Source: JAEXZL01 sp049943125
Lineage (GTDB): Bacteria; Bacillota; Clostridia; Clostridiales; Clostridiaceae
Assembly (NCBI RefSeq): GCF_049943125.1
Contig: NZ_CP188040.1
Span: 1,240,001-1,304,000 of the forward strand
Reading direction: 5' to 3'
Length of the DNA stretch: 64,000 bases
How positions within the stretch are numbered: position 1 is the stretch's first letter; each line of letters begins with the position of its first letter. Shown here piece by piece: positions 48,831 to 62,269 of the stretch. The position numbers and the translations under genes were made by a program. The notes below the pieces were generated by a model. The model saw only the letters and a list, made by a program, of their open reading frames with translations. It made no database searches and was not told where the DNA came from.

Positions 48831-48947
48831 ACCCGGCAACTTCCTACTCTCCCACAGAGCTTCCCCTGCAGTACCATCGGCCCTATGAAGCTTAACCATC
48901 GTGTTCGGAATGGGAACGGGTGTTACCTTCATGGCATTGCCACCGGA
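48831..48947 (-). rRNA. rrf: 5S ribosomal RNA
   Basis: About 117 bases. The minus strand runs from CCGGTGGCAATGCC through the loop CCCGTTCCCATTCCGAACACG to GTTGCCGGGT, with paired ends. Confidence 0.94.
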
Positions 48948-49023
48948 TATTCTGGTTTTGAAAGAATTTTTGTTCTTTCAAAACTGCATACAGAATGATG
49001 TTTTGTAAAGTCGTCATTTATTT

Positions 49024-53843
<4,820 letters not shown>

Positions 53844-53960
53844 AAAAGTTTGATACTTCTCAAAATTACTTAAAAAAATTGCTGGTTTGTGTTTGTTCTA
53901 AACTTAGTTCTCTGTTCAATTTTCAAAGACCATTGCGGTGATTTCCTCGACCGCTTGATT

Positions 53961-53989
53961 ATCTTACCACGCTCATTTTTCATTGTCAA
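53961..53989 (-). promoter_or_regulatory. rRNA operon promoter (proximal)
   Basis: Minus strand TTGACA (53989-53984), 17 bp, TAAGAT (53966-53961), about 120 bases before 16S. Just upstream an AT-rich inverted repeat (ACATAAATT ... AATTTATGTT, 53989-54043) sits in the UP-element position. Confidence 0.85.
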
Positions 53990-54099
53990 CATAAATTTAA
54001 TATTTTTAATAGTTATTTTAAAAACTATTTAATTTATGTTAACTTTAAGAGCTTAAGATGTATCGCTTTTGAATTTGTTCCGTCAAATGCGACTCGTTT

Positions 54100-54127
54100 A
54101 TCTTAACACATCATCAATATTTGAAAA
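54100..54127 (-). promoter_or_regulatory. Possible distal rRNA promoter
   Basis: Minus strand TTTTCA, 16 bp, TAAGAT. The same -10 as the proximal promoter, with a weaker -35. Confidence 0.4.
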
Positions 54128-54225
54128 GATAAAAAATCTCTATAATTGGACATTATCCTTACATTCTTATGTTTTACTTAAATTATCATAATTATACCTA
54201 TATAGATACACTGGGAGTTGTTTAC

Positions 54226-55626
54226 TTATTTTTTCTTAATTTTCCCCCTTGTTTCTACAGTTTCCACCATACTATCAACCTTCTTAACATAACTGTCCAT
54301 AAGGAACTTTCTTTTAAGCCCCTGGAAACTCATATATCTTACAGTACCAAAGACCTCCCTCCCCTTCCAAGCTCTATCATGCTTTCCAAAACACCAGGCT
54401 ATACCAGCATAAGAAGCTGGCGCGCCACCATCTAGACTATAAGTATTATTTAAGTACAGGGCAAAGTAAAAGGCTTCCTCAGGAGATAAGCTCCATTCAA
54501 TGATTTTTTTACACCAATACATTCTCATATACCCTTGAGTCCTACCTGTAAATATAAGCTCCCTCTCCGATGCATTAAAATAAATGTCGTGGGTACTACC
54601 TTTCTCTATGTCCTCCTTAGAATAAATATAAGGCCTATAATCCTCCTTATGACTTTCTAGGGTATCCCTTGCCCAAAGAGGTATAGACTTATAGCTATCA
54701 TAGTTCTCATTGTAGTAGACAAAATTAAAAGCCAGCTCTCTTCTGATAATAAGCTCATCTAAAAAACGCAACTTTCCTGGAGAGCTTACCTTATCTAAGG
54801 CAAAGTATATGTATAATGGAGATATCTGACCGAATCTTAAGTATGCTCCCATTAAGGATGTAAAATTTTCTGAAGGATCATTTCCTCTCTCTTCATAGCT
54901 ATCAAGACTTTTAGCTATGAATTCTTTTAATAATTTTTTAGCTCTTTTTGTTCCACCAGTATAATAAATAGAAGCCTTCGCCTTATTACTTATAGAAAGC
55001 TTATTCAAAACCTCAGAGATATTTTCTAAGGATAAACTATCTATAGGTAACTTTATATCCATAGAAGGGTATAATGTAGACCTTTCTTTTAGAGGCAATA
55101 TAAATTCATAAAGCCTTTTAGTCACCCGCCTTCTAAAGGTTGCAGCAGAGTATTCCTCTTTAAAAGAAGCTTCTTCCACAGGAACTATTACATCCGTTTC
55201 TATCTGTATTAAAGGGCATGCCATTTCCGAGGATGACTCTTCTCTCCATTGTCTCTGTTTTGTACTATAGCCTCTATCTACCACCACCAGTGCAGCTTCT
55301 TTAGATAATATAATAGCTCCCTTCTCAGGAGAAATGTCCACAGCCAGAAGCTTAAGCCCTCTTTTTTGGAGAGCTTTCTCTAACTCCTTAAGTCCCTGAA
55401 GCATAAAGACAAAATGTCTTTCCTGCGCTTCTTCATGAAGAGAATTCTTATGTATTCCTATATAAACTATTAAAGGAAGTCCAAGACTATTTGCTCTATC
55501 AAGAGCATATTCCAGGGCATGATTATATTCAGCTCTTTGAGAGCTCTCCATCCAATATAAAACATATAGTCCTTCCTGGTTTAACTCCTTATTATTTAGG
55601 CTTTTAATCCTCTCATCCTGTATCAT
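54226..55626 (-). CDS. phrB: Class II deoxyribodipyrimidine photolyase
   Basis: 466 residues. YVLYWMESSQRAEYNHALEYA is the class II opening (W-x4-QR-x-E-x-N-x-AL). The FAD-binding C-terminal region has MRMYWCKKIIEWSLSPEEA, NNTYSLDGGAPASYAGIAWCFGKHDRAW and FGTVRYM. It repairs cyclobutane pyrimidine dimers with light. Its gene lies 18 bases after a DUF523/DUF1722 gene, a pairing also known as ybgA-phr in other bacteria. Having photorepair in a likely anaerobe suggests life in lit or surface habitats. Confidence 0.93.
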   Translation of the reverse strand: MIQDERIKSLNNKELNQEGLYVLYWMESSQRAEYNHALEYALDRANSLGLPLIVYIGIHKNSLHEEAQERHFVFMLQGLKELEKALQKRGLKLLAVDISPEKGAIILSKEAALVVVDRGYSTKQRQWREESSSEMACPLIQIETDVIVPVEEASFKEEYSAATFRRRVTKRLYEFILPLKERSTLYPSMDIKLPIDSLSLENISEVLNKLSISNKAKASIYYTGGTKRAKKLLKEFIAKSLDSYEERGNDPSENFTSLMGAYLRFGQISPLYIYFALDKVSSPGKLRFLDELIIRRELAFNFVYYNENYDSYKSIPLWARDTLESHKEDYRPYIYSKEDIEKGSTHDIYFNASERELIFTGRTQGYMRMYWCKKIIEWSLSPEEAFYFALYLNNTYSLDGGAPASYAGIAWCFGKHDRAWKGREVFGTVRYMSFQGLKRKFLMDSYVKKVDSMVETVETRGKIKKK

Positions 55627-55644
55627 ACTTTTTCTCCTGAACCC

Positions 55645-56670
55645 TTACTTTCCGCTATCGGATAAATCCATAAGCTCTTCAGGATAGGGCTCCCAAATGC
55701 TCTGATTTATCATAGCCTTATTATTAAATTTAATAACATATGCCCTCAGCACATTTAAGGGAACTAAAGAAGGGAGTCTTCCAGTCTTAAATTTTTCTAT
55801 GGTTTTTAAGATAAATTCCCTTTCTTCTTTAGATATATCCTTCTCAAAGCTCTTATATATTTCTAAAAACACATTTATATAATTAGTATATCTAGGCATT
55901 CTACTGAAGGCCTTCTTCAAATGAATAGAGTACATTTCAGCGACTTTTTTATATTCCTCAGCTGCCTCTATGGCCTTAGGCTCTGACAAAGGATTCCGTA
56001 GTCTTTCCTCTACAAAGAGAGAATGATTGCTTACAGCAACCCTTATAATAGCTTCCAAGCTTCTATATTCTCCCTGATTATATGCTTTTATAAGAAATTT
56101 GTTCTTTTGATGAAACTTTAAAAGCTCTGTAAGAGATTCCTCTTTCATGACCTTTTTAAAGGAATGTAGAGTAAACAGTCTAGTTAAAAAATGCTCTCTT
56201 ATCCTGAGATTTGATAACCTACCTTCATCCTCTATAGGGATGTCCTTATACTTTTTTGAAAGCTCAGAGGCAAAAATACCCTTCCCAGCTCTAGCAGAAG
56301 CAGATTTATCCTTCCCTTCATATATCCTGACATCCTTAACTCCACAGGAAGGAGACCTGCTTTTTAATATAAAGCCATCTACAGAAGTAATATTATTAAT
56401 GTATTCTTTTATGAAATCACTCATTTTATAAGTATAGTCGTTATTTGCTGAGGGCTCATATACTCTAATTCCCTCAGGACTATTAACGAGTCTTATTGGC
56501 TTTCTTGGGGTGGGAAGACCTATACCTACTTCAGGACACACTACCTCTATATGGACATATGGGGCAAGCTTTTCTATAAAAGGACATCTAACCATCTGAC
56601 CATTATACCTGCAGGGCTCAAAGCCAAGACATTTACTTATTATAATTATAGGCCTATCTCTAAAGTCCAT
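55645..56670 (-). CDS. DUF523 and DUF1722 (YbgA-like) protein
   Basis: 341 residues. The N-terminal DUF523 shows ISKCLGFEPCRYNGQ, VCPEVGIGLPTPRKPIRL and LKSRSPSCGVKDVRIYEG, with conserved Cys that may hold a cluster or metal. The C-terminal DUF1722 (YbgA) spans about 190-330 (LLKFHQKNKFLIKAYNQGEYR). The protein is regularly encoded beside photolyase genes, so a link to DNA photodamage or flavin/cluster supply is likely, but no activity is established. Confidence 0.88.
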   Translation of the reverse strand: MDFRDRPIIIISKCLGFEPCRYNGQMVRCPFIEKLAPYVHIEVVCPEVGIGLPTPRKPIRLVNSPEGIRVYEPSANNDYTYKMSDFIKEYINNITSVDGFILKSRSPSCGVKDVRIYEGKDKSASARAGKGIFASELSKKYKDIPIEDEGRLSNLRIREHFLTRLFTLHSFKKVMKEESLTELLKFHQKNKFLIKAYNQGEYRSLEAIIRVAVSNHSLFVEERLRNPLSEPKAIEAAEEYKKVAEMYSIHLKKAFSRMPRYTNYINVFLEIYKSFEKDISKEEREFILKTIEKFKTGRLPSLVPLNVLRAYVIKFNNKAMINQSIWEPYPEELMDLSDSGK

Positions 56671-56745
56671 ATGTAATTACCTCTCTACAAAAAATCAGAT
56701 TCATATATATAATTCCCTAGGAGAAGTACTTTATACAATGGCAAA

Positions 56746-56773
56746 TAAAAAAACTCCATAAAGGAGTTTTCTT
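56746..56773 (-). terminator. Terminator after the NlpC/P60 gene
   Basis: AAAACTCC-TTTAT-GGAGTTTT followed by TTTT on the minus strand. Confidence 0.88.
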
Positions 56774-56778
56774 CAGTA

Positions 56779-58164
56779 TTAATATATTATTCTTCTCGCT
56801 CTCCAAAACTTAGGTATAGGAGCTACCTTTATACGATCACCGGTTTGAGGAGCATGGATAAACTGACCGTTACCCACATACATTCCTACATGTCCATCAT
56901 GAGGGAATACCAGGTCTCCTATCTGAAGATCTGCACGAGATACCTCAATACCGTCGTTTATCTGTGTATAGGTAGTTCGTGAAACACTATATCCAAATTG
57001 ACGATAGACGTACTGCACGTAACCTGAGCAATCAAATCCACCTTCTGCCCAGGATTCTCCTCCCCAAACATAAGGAGTCCCTATCATAGTATAAGCAAAG
57101 GCTATAAGCTGGTTTCTCTTATCACTCAAGCTACCGCCAGAGTTACCGCTGTCTGGAGGAGGTGTACCCCAGCTGGATAACCTGTTCTTTGAGCTCTTAA
57201 TGGCATCGGATATTTCATTTATCGCTGACTGAGTTGTTAGCTGATTTTTTATCGCTTCTAAAGCACTTATGGATGATTCTAACGAGTTTTTATTACTAGT
57301 GCTTTTAGCAGTTCCATATATACCTTCAAAAAGGCTTCTTTCATATGTAATAAGCTCATTCTGAGCATTCTTTTTAACAGCTTCCTGAACCCTATATTCC
57401 TTTTCAGCATCGCTTAATTGTTGATAAACAGCATCCTTTTCAACCTCAGCCTGTGCTTTTCTAACCTCCGCTTCATTCTTTGCATCCTCAAAAGCATCTT
57501 GAGCAGAATTTAATTCATTCTTTTTACCGTTTAAGATTTCAAGCTCTGCCAGTACTTCATCCTTTAATTTCTGAACCTCTTCCCTTTTAGCCTCAACCAC
57601 TCGTTTAGCCTCATCAGCTACATCAAGCATACGTTTGTCAAAGGCTACTATCTTAGTAGATATTAATATGTTATCAAAAAAATCATTTATATCTTCCGAT
57701 GAAAATACCAACTGAACTATACTGGATTTATATCCGCTTTTATAAAGCTCTCTAACCCTGTTTTCATTGGAGATTAGAATAGCATTATACTTTTCCATGG
57801 CAATTTTTAGCTCAGCTTCAACCTTGCTTATTTCAACGTTTATTTCATCTATTCTAACCATAATTATAGATATATCATTATTAAGAGCCTGGATTTTTTG
57901 CTCAAGATCATTTATCTTCCTCTGGACCTCTGATATTTCATTATCAATGGTATTAACTTGAGATTGCTTGTCCCTTAACTCCTGTCTTTGAGTTTCTAAA
58001 TCTTTATTCTTATCTTCTAGTGACTTCTGATTTCTATTTATTGAATCCTGAATCTCCTGAATTCTTCTAATCTGATCGTTTGTAAGCGGGCTTCCCTCAG
58101 ACGGAACTAAAGGCAGCAACGCTATTAATACTAAAGCCAGTGACAAAGTCCTTTTAAATTTCAT
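56779..58164 (-). CDS. Secreted NlpC/P60 peptidoglycan hydrolase with coiled-coil domain
   Basis: 461 residues from the ATG at 58164. A signal peptide (MKFKRTLSLALVLIALLPLVPS) is followed by a long coiled coil (about 25-300, rich in LEDKNKDLETQRQELRDK-type heptads, as in PcsB or CwlO), a Ser/Gly linker, and a C-terminal NlpC/P60 domain with catalytic Cys in GGFDCSGYVQYVYRQ and His in DGHVGMYVGNG. It cuts wall peptides; the coiled coil usually keeps such enzymes inactive until FtsEX engages it. SD AGGGGGGATTGAAG. Confidence 0.92.
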   Translation of the reverse strand: MKFKRTLSLALVLIALLPLVPSEGSPLTNDQIRRIQEIQDSINRNQKSLEDKNKDLETQRQELRDKQSQVNTIDNEISEVQRKINDLEQKIQALNNDISIIMVRIDEINVEISKVEAELKIAMEKYNAILISNENRVRELYKSGYKSSIVQLVFSSEDINDFFDNILISTKIVAFDKRMLDVADEAKRVVEAKREEVQKLKDEVLAELEILNGKKNELNSAQDAFEDAKNEAEVRKAQAEVEKDAVYQQLSDAEKEYRVQEAVKKNAQNELITYERSLFEGIYGTAKSTSNKNSLESSISALEAIKNQLTTQSAINEISDAIKSSKNRLSSWGTPPPDSGNSGGSLSDKRNQLIAFAYTMIGTPYVWGGESWAEGGFDCSGYVQYVYRQFGYSVSRTTYTQINDGIEVSRADLQIGDLVFPHDGHVGMYVGNGQFIHAPQTGDRIKVAPIPKFWRARRIIY

Positions 58165-58290
58165 CTTCAATCCCCCCTAGAGTAATTATCGTATCGCTAG
58201 TATAAATCTGTACAAAATATCAATTAAATTAATATAAAAAAACATATTTTCTTAAATAGTAGTTATATATACTTCGTATATCTTTGCTTA

Positions 58291-58347
58291 CAAAAAAATA
58301 AGCATAGATATCTATCACCAATGTGATGTCTATCTATACTTATTTAT
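58291..58347 (-). terminator. Terminator after the SPL-like gene
   Basis: Imperfect long stem AATAAGTATAGATA / TATCTATGCTTATT with an inner CATCAC/GTGATG pair, then seven T on the minus strand. Confidence 0.85.
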
Positions 58348-58372
58348 TAAAACTAAAGCTACCCTCTAAACG

Positions 58373-59242
58373 TCAAAACAAAGAAAGCTGCTCTTCCTTT
58401 TTCTTCTCCTCAAATCTATGAAGATAATCAAAGATTTCATTGTTATTACACAGGATATTATTCTTTTCACAGGTATCATAAAATAACTTCATTAATTTAT
58501 TGTGATTTTTACTGGAGCATGAATAGCTTCCTCCAAATTCACGGCGATAAGTTTCAGAGAGTCCTGGAAAATTCTTATCAAGATTTTTATATAAATATTC
58601 CCTGCTGCCGTCACGCATGGTAAAGCCTATACCAAAATTTATAATCCCTTTCACTCCAGCCTCTATACATATAGAAAGAAGACCTCTAATATTTTCCTCT
58701 GTATCATTTATATAGGGTAAAAATGGACAAAACCAGACCACCGTAGGAATTCCATTATCTCTAAGAATTTTTAGAGCCTTAACCCGCTCGCTGGTAGAAG
58801 CTACATTGGGCTCAATAATTTTACACAGTTTATCATCATAGGTAGTGAGAGTCATTTGCACAACACACTTTGTTTTTTCATTAATTCTCTTAAATAAATC
58901 CAAATCTCTAAGACAATGGGGACTTTTAGTAATTAAGGTAAATCCAAAGCTATACTTATCTGCTAGCTCAAGACAGCGACGGGTAATTTTATAATGATTT
59001 TCTACTGGCATATAAGGATCACACATACTTCCTGTCCCAAGGATACATTTCTTACGCTTACGCCTTAGCGCCTCTTCTAAGAGCCCCGGAGCATTGATTT
59101 TCACTTCTATATCCTCAAATTCATGATCTATGTGATAGCATCTGCTCCGAGAATCACAATATATACAGCCATGGGTACAGCCTCTATAAGTATTCATGCT
59201 ATTAGAAGAAGACAAAATGCCCTTTGCTTGTACTTCATGCAT
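58373..59242 (-). CDS. SPL-family radical SAM protein (Rv2578c-like)
   Basis: 289 residues. YRGCTHGCIYCDSRS carries the CxxxCxxC cluster motif. LGTGSMCDPYMPVE and TLITKSPHCLRD are typical of the spore photoproduct lyase-like group annotated as SPL family or Rv2578c. Because true SplB has other surroundings and length (about 340), DNA photolesion repair is only possible here. It lies 17 bases downstream of the EcsC gene, in the same transcript. Confidence 0.85.
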   Translation of the reverse strand: MHEVQAKGILSSSNSMNTYRGCTHGCIYCDSRSRCYHIDHEFEDIEVKINAPGLLEEALRRKRKKCILGTGSMCDPYMPVENHYKITRRCLELADKYSFGFTLITKSPHCLRDLDLFKRINEKTKCVVQMTLTTYDDKLCKIIEPNVASTSERVKALKILRDNGIPTVVWFCPFLPYINDTEENIRGLLSICIEAGVKGIINFGIGFTMRDGSREYLYKNLDKNFPGLSETYRREFGGSYSCSSKNHNKLMKLFYDTCEKNNILCNNNEIFDYLHRFEEKKKEEQLSLF

Positions 59243-59259
59243 AAAATCAAATCCTTTTT

Positions 59260-59994
59260 CTATACACTATTTTTCTTAAAAACTCTCATCCTATAAGCAT
59301 TTTTAGCATAATAACCCAGCTGATTTAAAAGCTTATAATTGGCTGCTGCCCCCACCACAGCTCCTATCCCTGGAACCAACTGAAGAAGCTTAGCTAGGTC
59401 AATATAGTCTCTATACTCCTGCTGAAAAGCCCTCCAATCAAAGGAATCGGAATCCTCTGGAAGGGTCCTTATATATTCTCCCCAGTCTTCCATGATGGGA
59501 TATATTTCTCTTCTTCTTTCCTCACTGGAGAAGGTTATCTGAAATATATAAAGAATATAAAGCCTTTCCCTATAGTCCTCCACATTAAAGCCATAAATGG
59601 AGGCTGCTTCAAAAAGAAATTTCATTTTTATGCTTAAAAGCACTGGAAAGTCTGCGAGTCCAAGTAGTATACCCCCAGCCCCAATACCAGCCCCACTTAT
59701 AGCGCCAGTCTTTTTATAAAAACTAATTCTATCCTCTAATATTTCTTCCCTTTCCTGAAGAGATTTACCATGAACAGGTTTCTTATTAGTATATTGTGAT
59801 CCCAGCTCTACTACCTTAACCATATTTTTAATAGCTTCCGTTATCACCTTATGGGCAGTTTCAGGAATCAAGCTATTTATTTTATCTTGAGCTCCTTTAG
59901 ATAGTCCACCCATTATCCCAGGCTTTCTCTGAACATTCTTCTGCCATATCTTAAGCTCCTTCAAAGCTTTCTTTTCATAGCTATCCATATCCAC
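59260..59994 (-). CDS. EcsC family protein
   Basis: 244 residues. YEKKALKELKIWQKN, then GAISGAGIGAGGILLGLADFPVLLSIKMKFLFEAASIYGF and LVPGIGAVVGAAANYKLLNQLGYYAKNAYRMR are the EcsC hallmarks, with two hydrophobic glycine-rich segments that suggest membrane association. EcsC was named from a Bacillus ABC transporter operon, but its function is unknown. Here it is upstream of the SPL-like gene, with no transporter nearby. Confidence 0.88.
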   Translation of the reverse strand: MDMDSYEKKALKELKIWQKNVQRKPGIMGGLSKGAQDKINSLIPETAHKVITEAIKNMVKVVELGSQYTNKKPVHGKSLQEREEILEDRISFYKKTGAISGAGIGAGGILLGLADFPVLLSIKMKFLFEAASIYGFNVEDYRERLYILYIFQITFSSEERRREIYPIMEDWGEYIRTLPEDSDSFDWRAFQQEYRDYIDLAKLLQLVPGIGAVVGAAANYKLLNQLGYYAKNAYRMRVFKKNSV

Positions 59995-60146
59995 CCTCCC
60001 TCATCAATACTATTTATTACTATTATACCTAATTTATAGGCTTATTTTTCCACCTTACAAAAATTTAATATGCGAACACTTTCTCACTTCTATGGTGCCA
60101 TTCACATTACACAATACGACATCCTTCCCCACACATACGATTAATA

Positions 60147-60175
60147 TTTACAATATTCAGAATTTATGTTATGCT
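60147..60175 (+). promoter_or_regulatory. Promoter of the aromatic amino acid operon
   Basis: TTTACA, 17 bp, TATGCT, 35 bases before the leader peptide start. Confidence 0.65.
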
Positions 60176-60210
60176 TTACTCAAATAAATTCTAGGAAGGA
60201 ATAAAAAGTT

Positions 60211-60321
60211 ATGAAGAACTCAAGCTTTACAGCTGCATATTATTATTTTAGCTTTATCTTTTTTGATAAGGTTTTTTGGCGTTGCTGTAAAGGGAAAGTC
60301 CATGGTATAACAGCCTTTTAG
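60211..60321 (+). CDS. Leader peptide of the aro operon, 36 codons, rich in Tyr and Phe
   Basis: ATG at 60211 behind AGGAAGGA. The product is MKNSSFTAAYYYFSFIFFDK followed by VFWRCCKGKVHGITAF. Three Tyr codons in a row and six more Phe/Trp codons (Phe 13, 15, 17, 18, 22, Trp 23) lie in a stretch of 14. It precedes DAHP synthase, prephenate dehydrogenase and aroB/aroA by about 100 bases, with a terminator between. This is the pattern of a control codon peptide: when charged tRNA-Tyr or tRNA-Phe is short, the ribosome stalls in codons 10-18 and the terminator does not form. Confidence 0.82.
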   Translation: MKNSSFTAAYYYFSFIFFDKVFWRCCKGKVHGITAF

Positions 60322-60385
60322 GATTTTAGTATAAGCTAACAAACTGTTAGCCCCACAGCAATTCCGCTGTGGGGCTATTTTATTT
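60282..60385 (+). terminator. Attenuator of the aro operon with antiterminator partner
   Basis: Terminator stem AGCCCCACAGC (60349-60359) / GCTGTGGGGCT (60366-60376) with a 6-base loop and ATTTTATTT. Segment TTGCTGT (60282-60288), inside the leader peptide gene, is a perfect complement of ACAGCAA (60355-60361) in the terminator and also of ACAGC at 60310-60314. GCTAAC (60335) pairs with GTTAGC (60346-60351). Stalling at the Tyr/Phe codons leaves 60282-60288 free to open the terminator. Confidence 0.78.
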
Positions 60386-60424
60386 ATATAACAATCTTAC
60401 CCATAAATTTTACGGAGGTGTAAC

Positions 60425-61438
60425 ATGATAATATTATTAAAACCAAACCCAAATGAAGCACAGCTTAACTATCTAATGGAGTGGATTAAAGGCCTAGGTC
60501 TTGAGCTTCATATTTCAAAAGGAGCCCTAACTACAATTTTAGGTCTTGTAGGGGATACCTCTAAGGTAGACATGGACCTTATTAAAGCTATGGATATAGT
60601 GGAGGATGTAAAAAGAGTTCAAGAGCCTTACAAAAATGCTAATAGAAAATTTCACCCTGAGGATACAGTAATAGATATAAATGGTGTTAAAATAGGAGGA
60701 GGACACTTTGCAATTATCGCCGGTCCCTGCTCTGTAGAATCTGAGGAACAGATTTGTACTGTAGCTGAAAGTGTAAAGAAAAGTGGAGCAAAGCTGCTGA
60801 GGGGCGGAGCCTTTAAGCCAAGAACCTCTCCCTACTCCTTTCAGGGTATGGGAGCTGAAGGTATCAAGCTCCTTTTAAAGGCTAAGGAGAGAACCGGCTT
60901 ACCAATAGTTTCTGAGCTCATGTCTTTAGAGCAGCTGCCTTATTTTAGTGAGGTTGATGTTATACAGATAGGAGCTAGAAATATGCAAAACTTTGAGCTT
61001 TTAAAGGCTATGGGAAAAATAGATAAGCCTATATTGCTAAAAAGAGGACTATCCAGTACCATAGAGGAGCTGTTGATGAGTGCAGAATATATAATGGCTG
61101 GGGGAAATAATAAGGTAATCCTCTGTGAAAGAGGAATAAGAACCTTTGAAACTTACACAAGAAACACCATGGATATATCAGCAATACCGGTGCTTAAATC
61201 CATAACTCATCTCCCTGTAATAGCTGATCCAAGCCATGCTATAGGGATTTCTAAATACGTTAAGTCTATGTCCTTAGCCGCAACCGCCGCCGGTGCTGAT
61301 GGGCTTATAATAGAGGTACATAATAATCCTTCAAAGGCTTTGTGCGATGGGGCACAATCCTTAACTCCAGAGGCTTTTCGTGAAGTCAGCACCTCCGTAG
61401 CATCAGTGCTTACGGCTGTGGGAAATAATAAATGGTAG
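60425..61438 (+). CDS. aroF: 3-deoxy-7-phosphoheptulonate (DAHP) synthase, type I-beta with N-terminal ferredoxin-like domain
   Basis: 337 residues. Residues about 1-70 form the small regulatory domain typical of Thermotoga and Bacillus-like enzymes (ILLKPNPNEAQLNYLMEWIKG). The barrel follows with AGPCSVESEEQ, GGAFKPRTSPYSFQG, QIGARNMQNFELL, LLKRGLSSTIEELLMSAEY and DPSHAIG. It joins PEP and erythrose-4-phosphate, the first step of aromatic synthesis. The N-terminal domain usually confers feedback inhibition by Tyr or Phe. SD CGGAGGTGTAAC. First gene after the attenuator. Confidence 0.95.
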   Translation: MIILLKPNPNEAQLNYLMEWIKGLGLELHISKGALTTILGLVGDTSKVDMDLIKAMDIVEDVKRVQEPYKNANRKFHPEDTVIDINGVKIGGGHFAIIAGPCSVESEEQICTVAESVKKSGAKLLRGGAFKPRTSPYSFQGMGAEGIKLLLKAKERTGLPIVSELMSLEQLPYFSEVDVIQIGARNMQNFELLKAMGKIDKPILLKRGLSSTIEELLMSAEYIMAGGNNKVILCERGIRTFETYTRNTMDISAIPVLKSITHLPVIADPSHAIGISKYVKSMSLAATAAGADGLIIEVHNNPSKALCDGAQSLTPEAFREVSTSVASVLTAVGNNKW

Positions 61439-62268
61439 TAGGAGTTGTAGGCCTTGGTCTCATTGGCGGTTCAATGGCCAGGGCAATAAAGAAAAATACT
61501 AATCACATAGTCTACGGCCATGACCATTCAGAAGCAGTGTTAATGGAGGCATTAAATTCTGGTGCTATAGATGGTATATTAGAAAATAATCTTTCCTGCT
61601 GCGATATGATTTTCATAGCCTTGTACCCTAAGGCCACCATAGCTTATATAAAAAATAATGCAAGAAGCTTTAAAAAAGATACCTTAATTATAGATTGCTG
61701 TGGTATAAAAAGATATGTCTGCAGCGAAGCTTTTACAGTAGCAGAGGAAAATGGCTTCAAGTTCATAGGGGGTCATCCCATGGCGGGGACAGAATCCTGG
61801 GGCTTTAACAGCTCTAGAGATAATCTATTTAATGGCGCTTCTATGATACTTACTCCTAAGGAAGAACTTGCACTGAAGGAGCTGGAGCTTTTAGAGGATT
61901 TCTTCTACTCCTTAGGCTTTGGAAGTCTTAAAATCTCCACTCCAGAGGAGCATGACCACTTTATAGCCTATACCTCCCAGCTAGCCCATGTGTTATCAGG
62001 AGCTTATGTTAAGACACCTTCAGCCCTTAAACATAAAGGCTTCTCCGCAGGAAGCTTTAAGGATATGACTAGGGTAGCTAAGCTTAATGAGGATATGTGG
62101 TGTGAGCTTTTTATAGAAAATAAGGATTTTTTAATTGATGAAATAGATAGTTTGATAGAAAGACTTCTTCCTTACTCCGAGGCCTTAAAGAAAAGTGATG
62201 TAAAGTCTCTCAAGGAACTCCTGAGGGAAGGAAGAGTTTACAAGGAACGAGTAGAAAAGGAGCTTTAG
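61432..62268 (+). CDS. tyrA: Prephenate dehydrogenase
   Basis: 278 residues. GVVGLGLIGGSMARAIKKN is the NAD(P)-binding loop, GHDHSEAV follows, GGHPMAGTESWGFNSS holds the catalytic His and substrate Ser, and HFIAYTSQLAHVLSGAYV continues the helical domain. It makes 4-hydroxyphenylpyruvate for tyrosine. There is no ACT domain. The start overlaps aroF by 7 bases, so translation is coupled. Confidence 0.94.
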   Translation: MVVGVVGLGLIGGSMARAIKKNTNHIVYGHDHSEAVLMEALNSGAIDGILENNLSCCDMIFIALYPKATIAYIKNNARSFKKDTLIIDCCGIKRYVCSEAFTVAEENGFKFIGGHPMAGTESWGFNSSRDNLFNGASMILTPKEELALKELELLEDFFYSLGFGSLKISTPEEHDHFIAYTSQLAHVLSGAYVKTPSALKHKGFSAGSFKDMTRVAKLNEDMWCELFIENKDFLIDEIDSLIERLLPYSEALKKSDVKSLKELLREGRVYKERVEKEL

Positions 62269-62269
62269 G

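Noticed and set aside
58373..59242. Genuine spore photoproduct lyase (SplB)
   Set aside because: The protein is shorter and has the GCTHGCIYCDSRS pattern of the broader SPL/Rv2578c group, so repair activity is not assured.
60060..60424. T-box riboswitch before aroF
   Set aside because: No AGGGTGGNACCGCG motif or specifier stem is seen; the terminator is instead preceded by a translated Tyr/Phe-rich leader.
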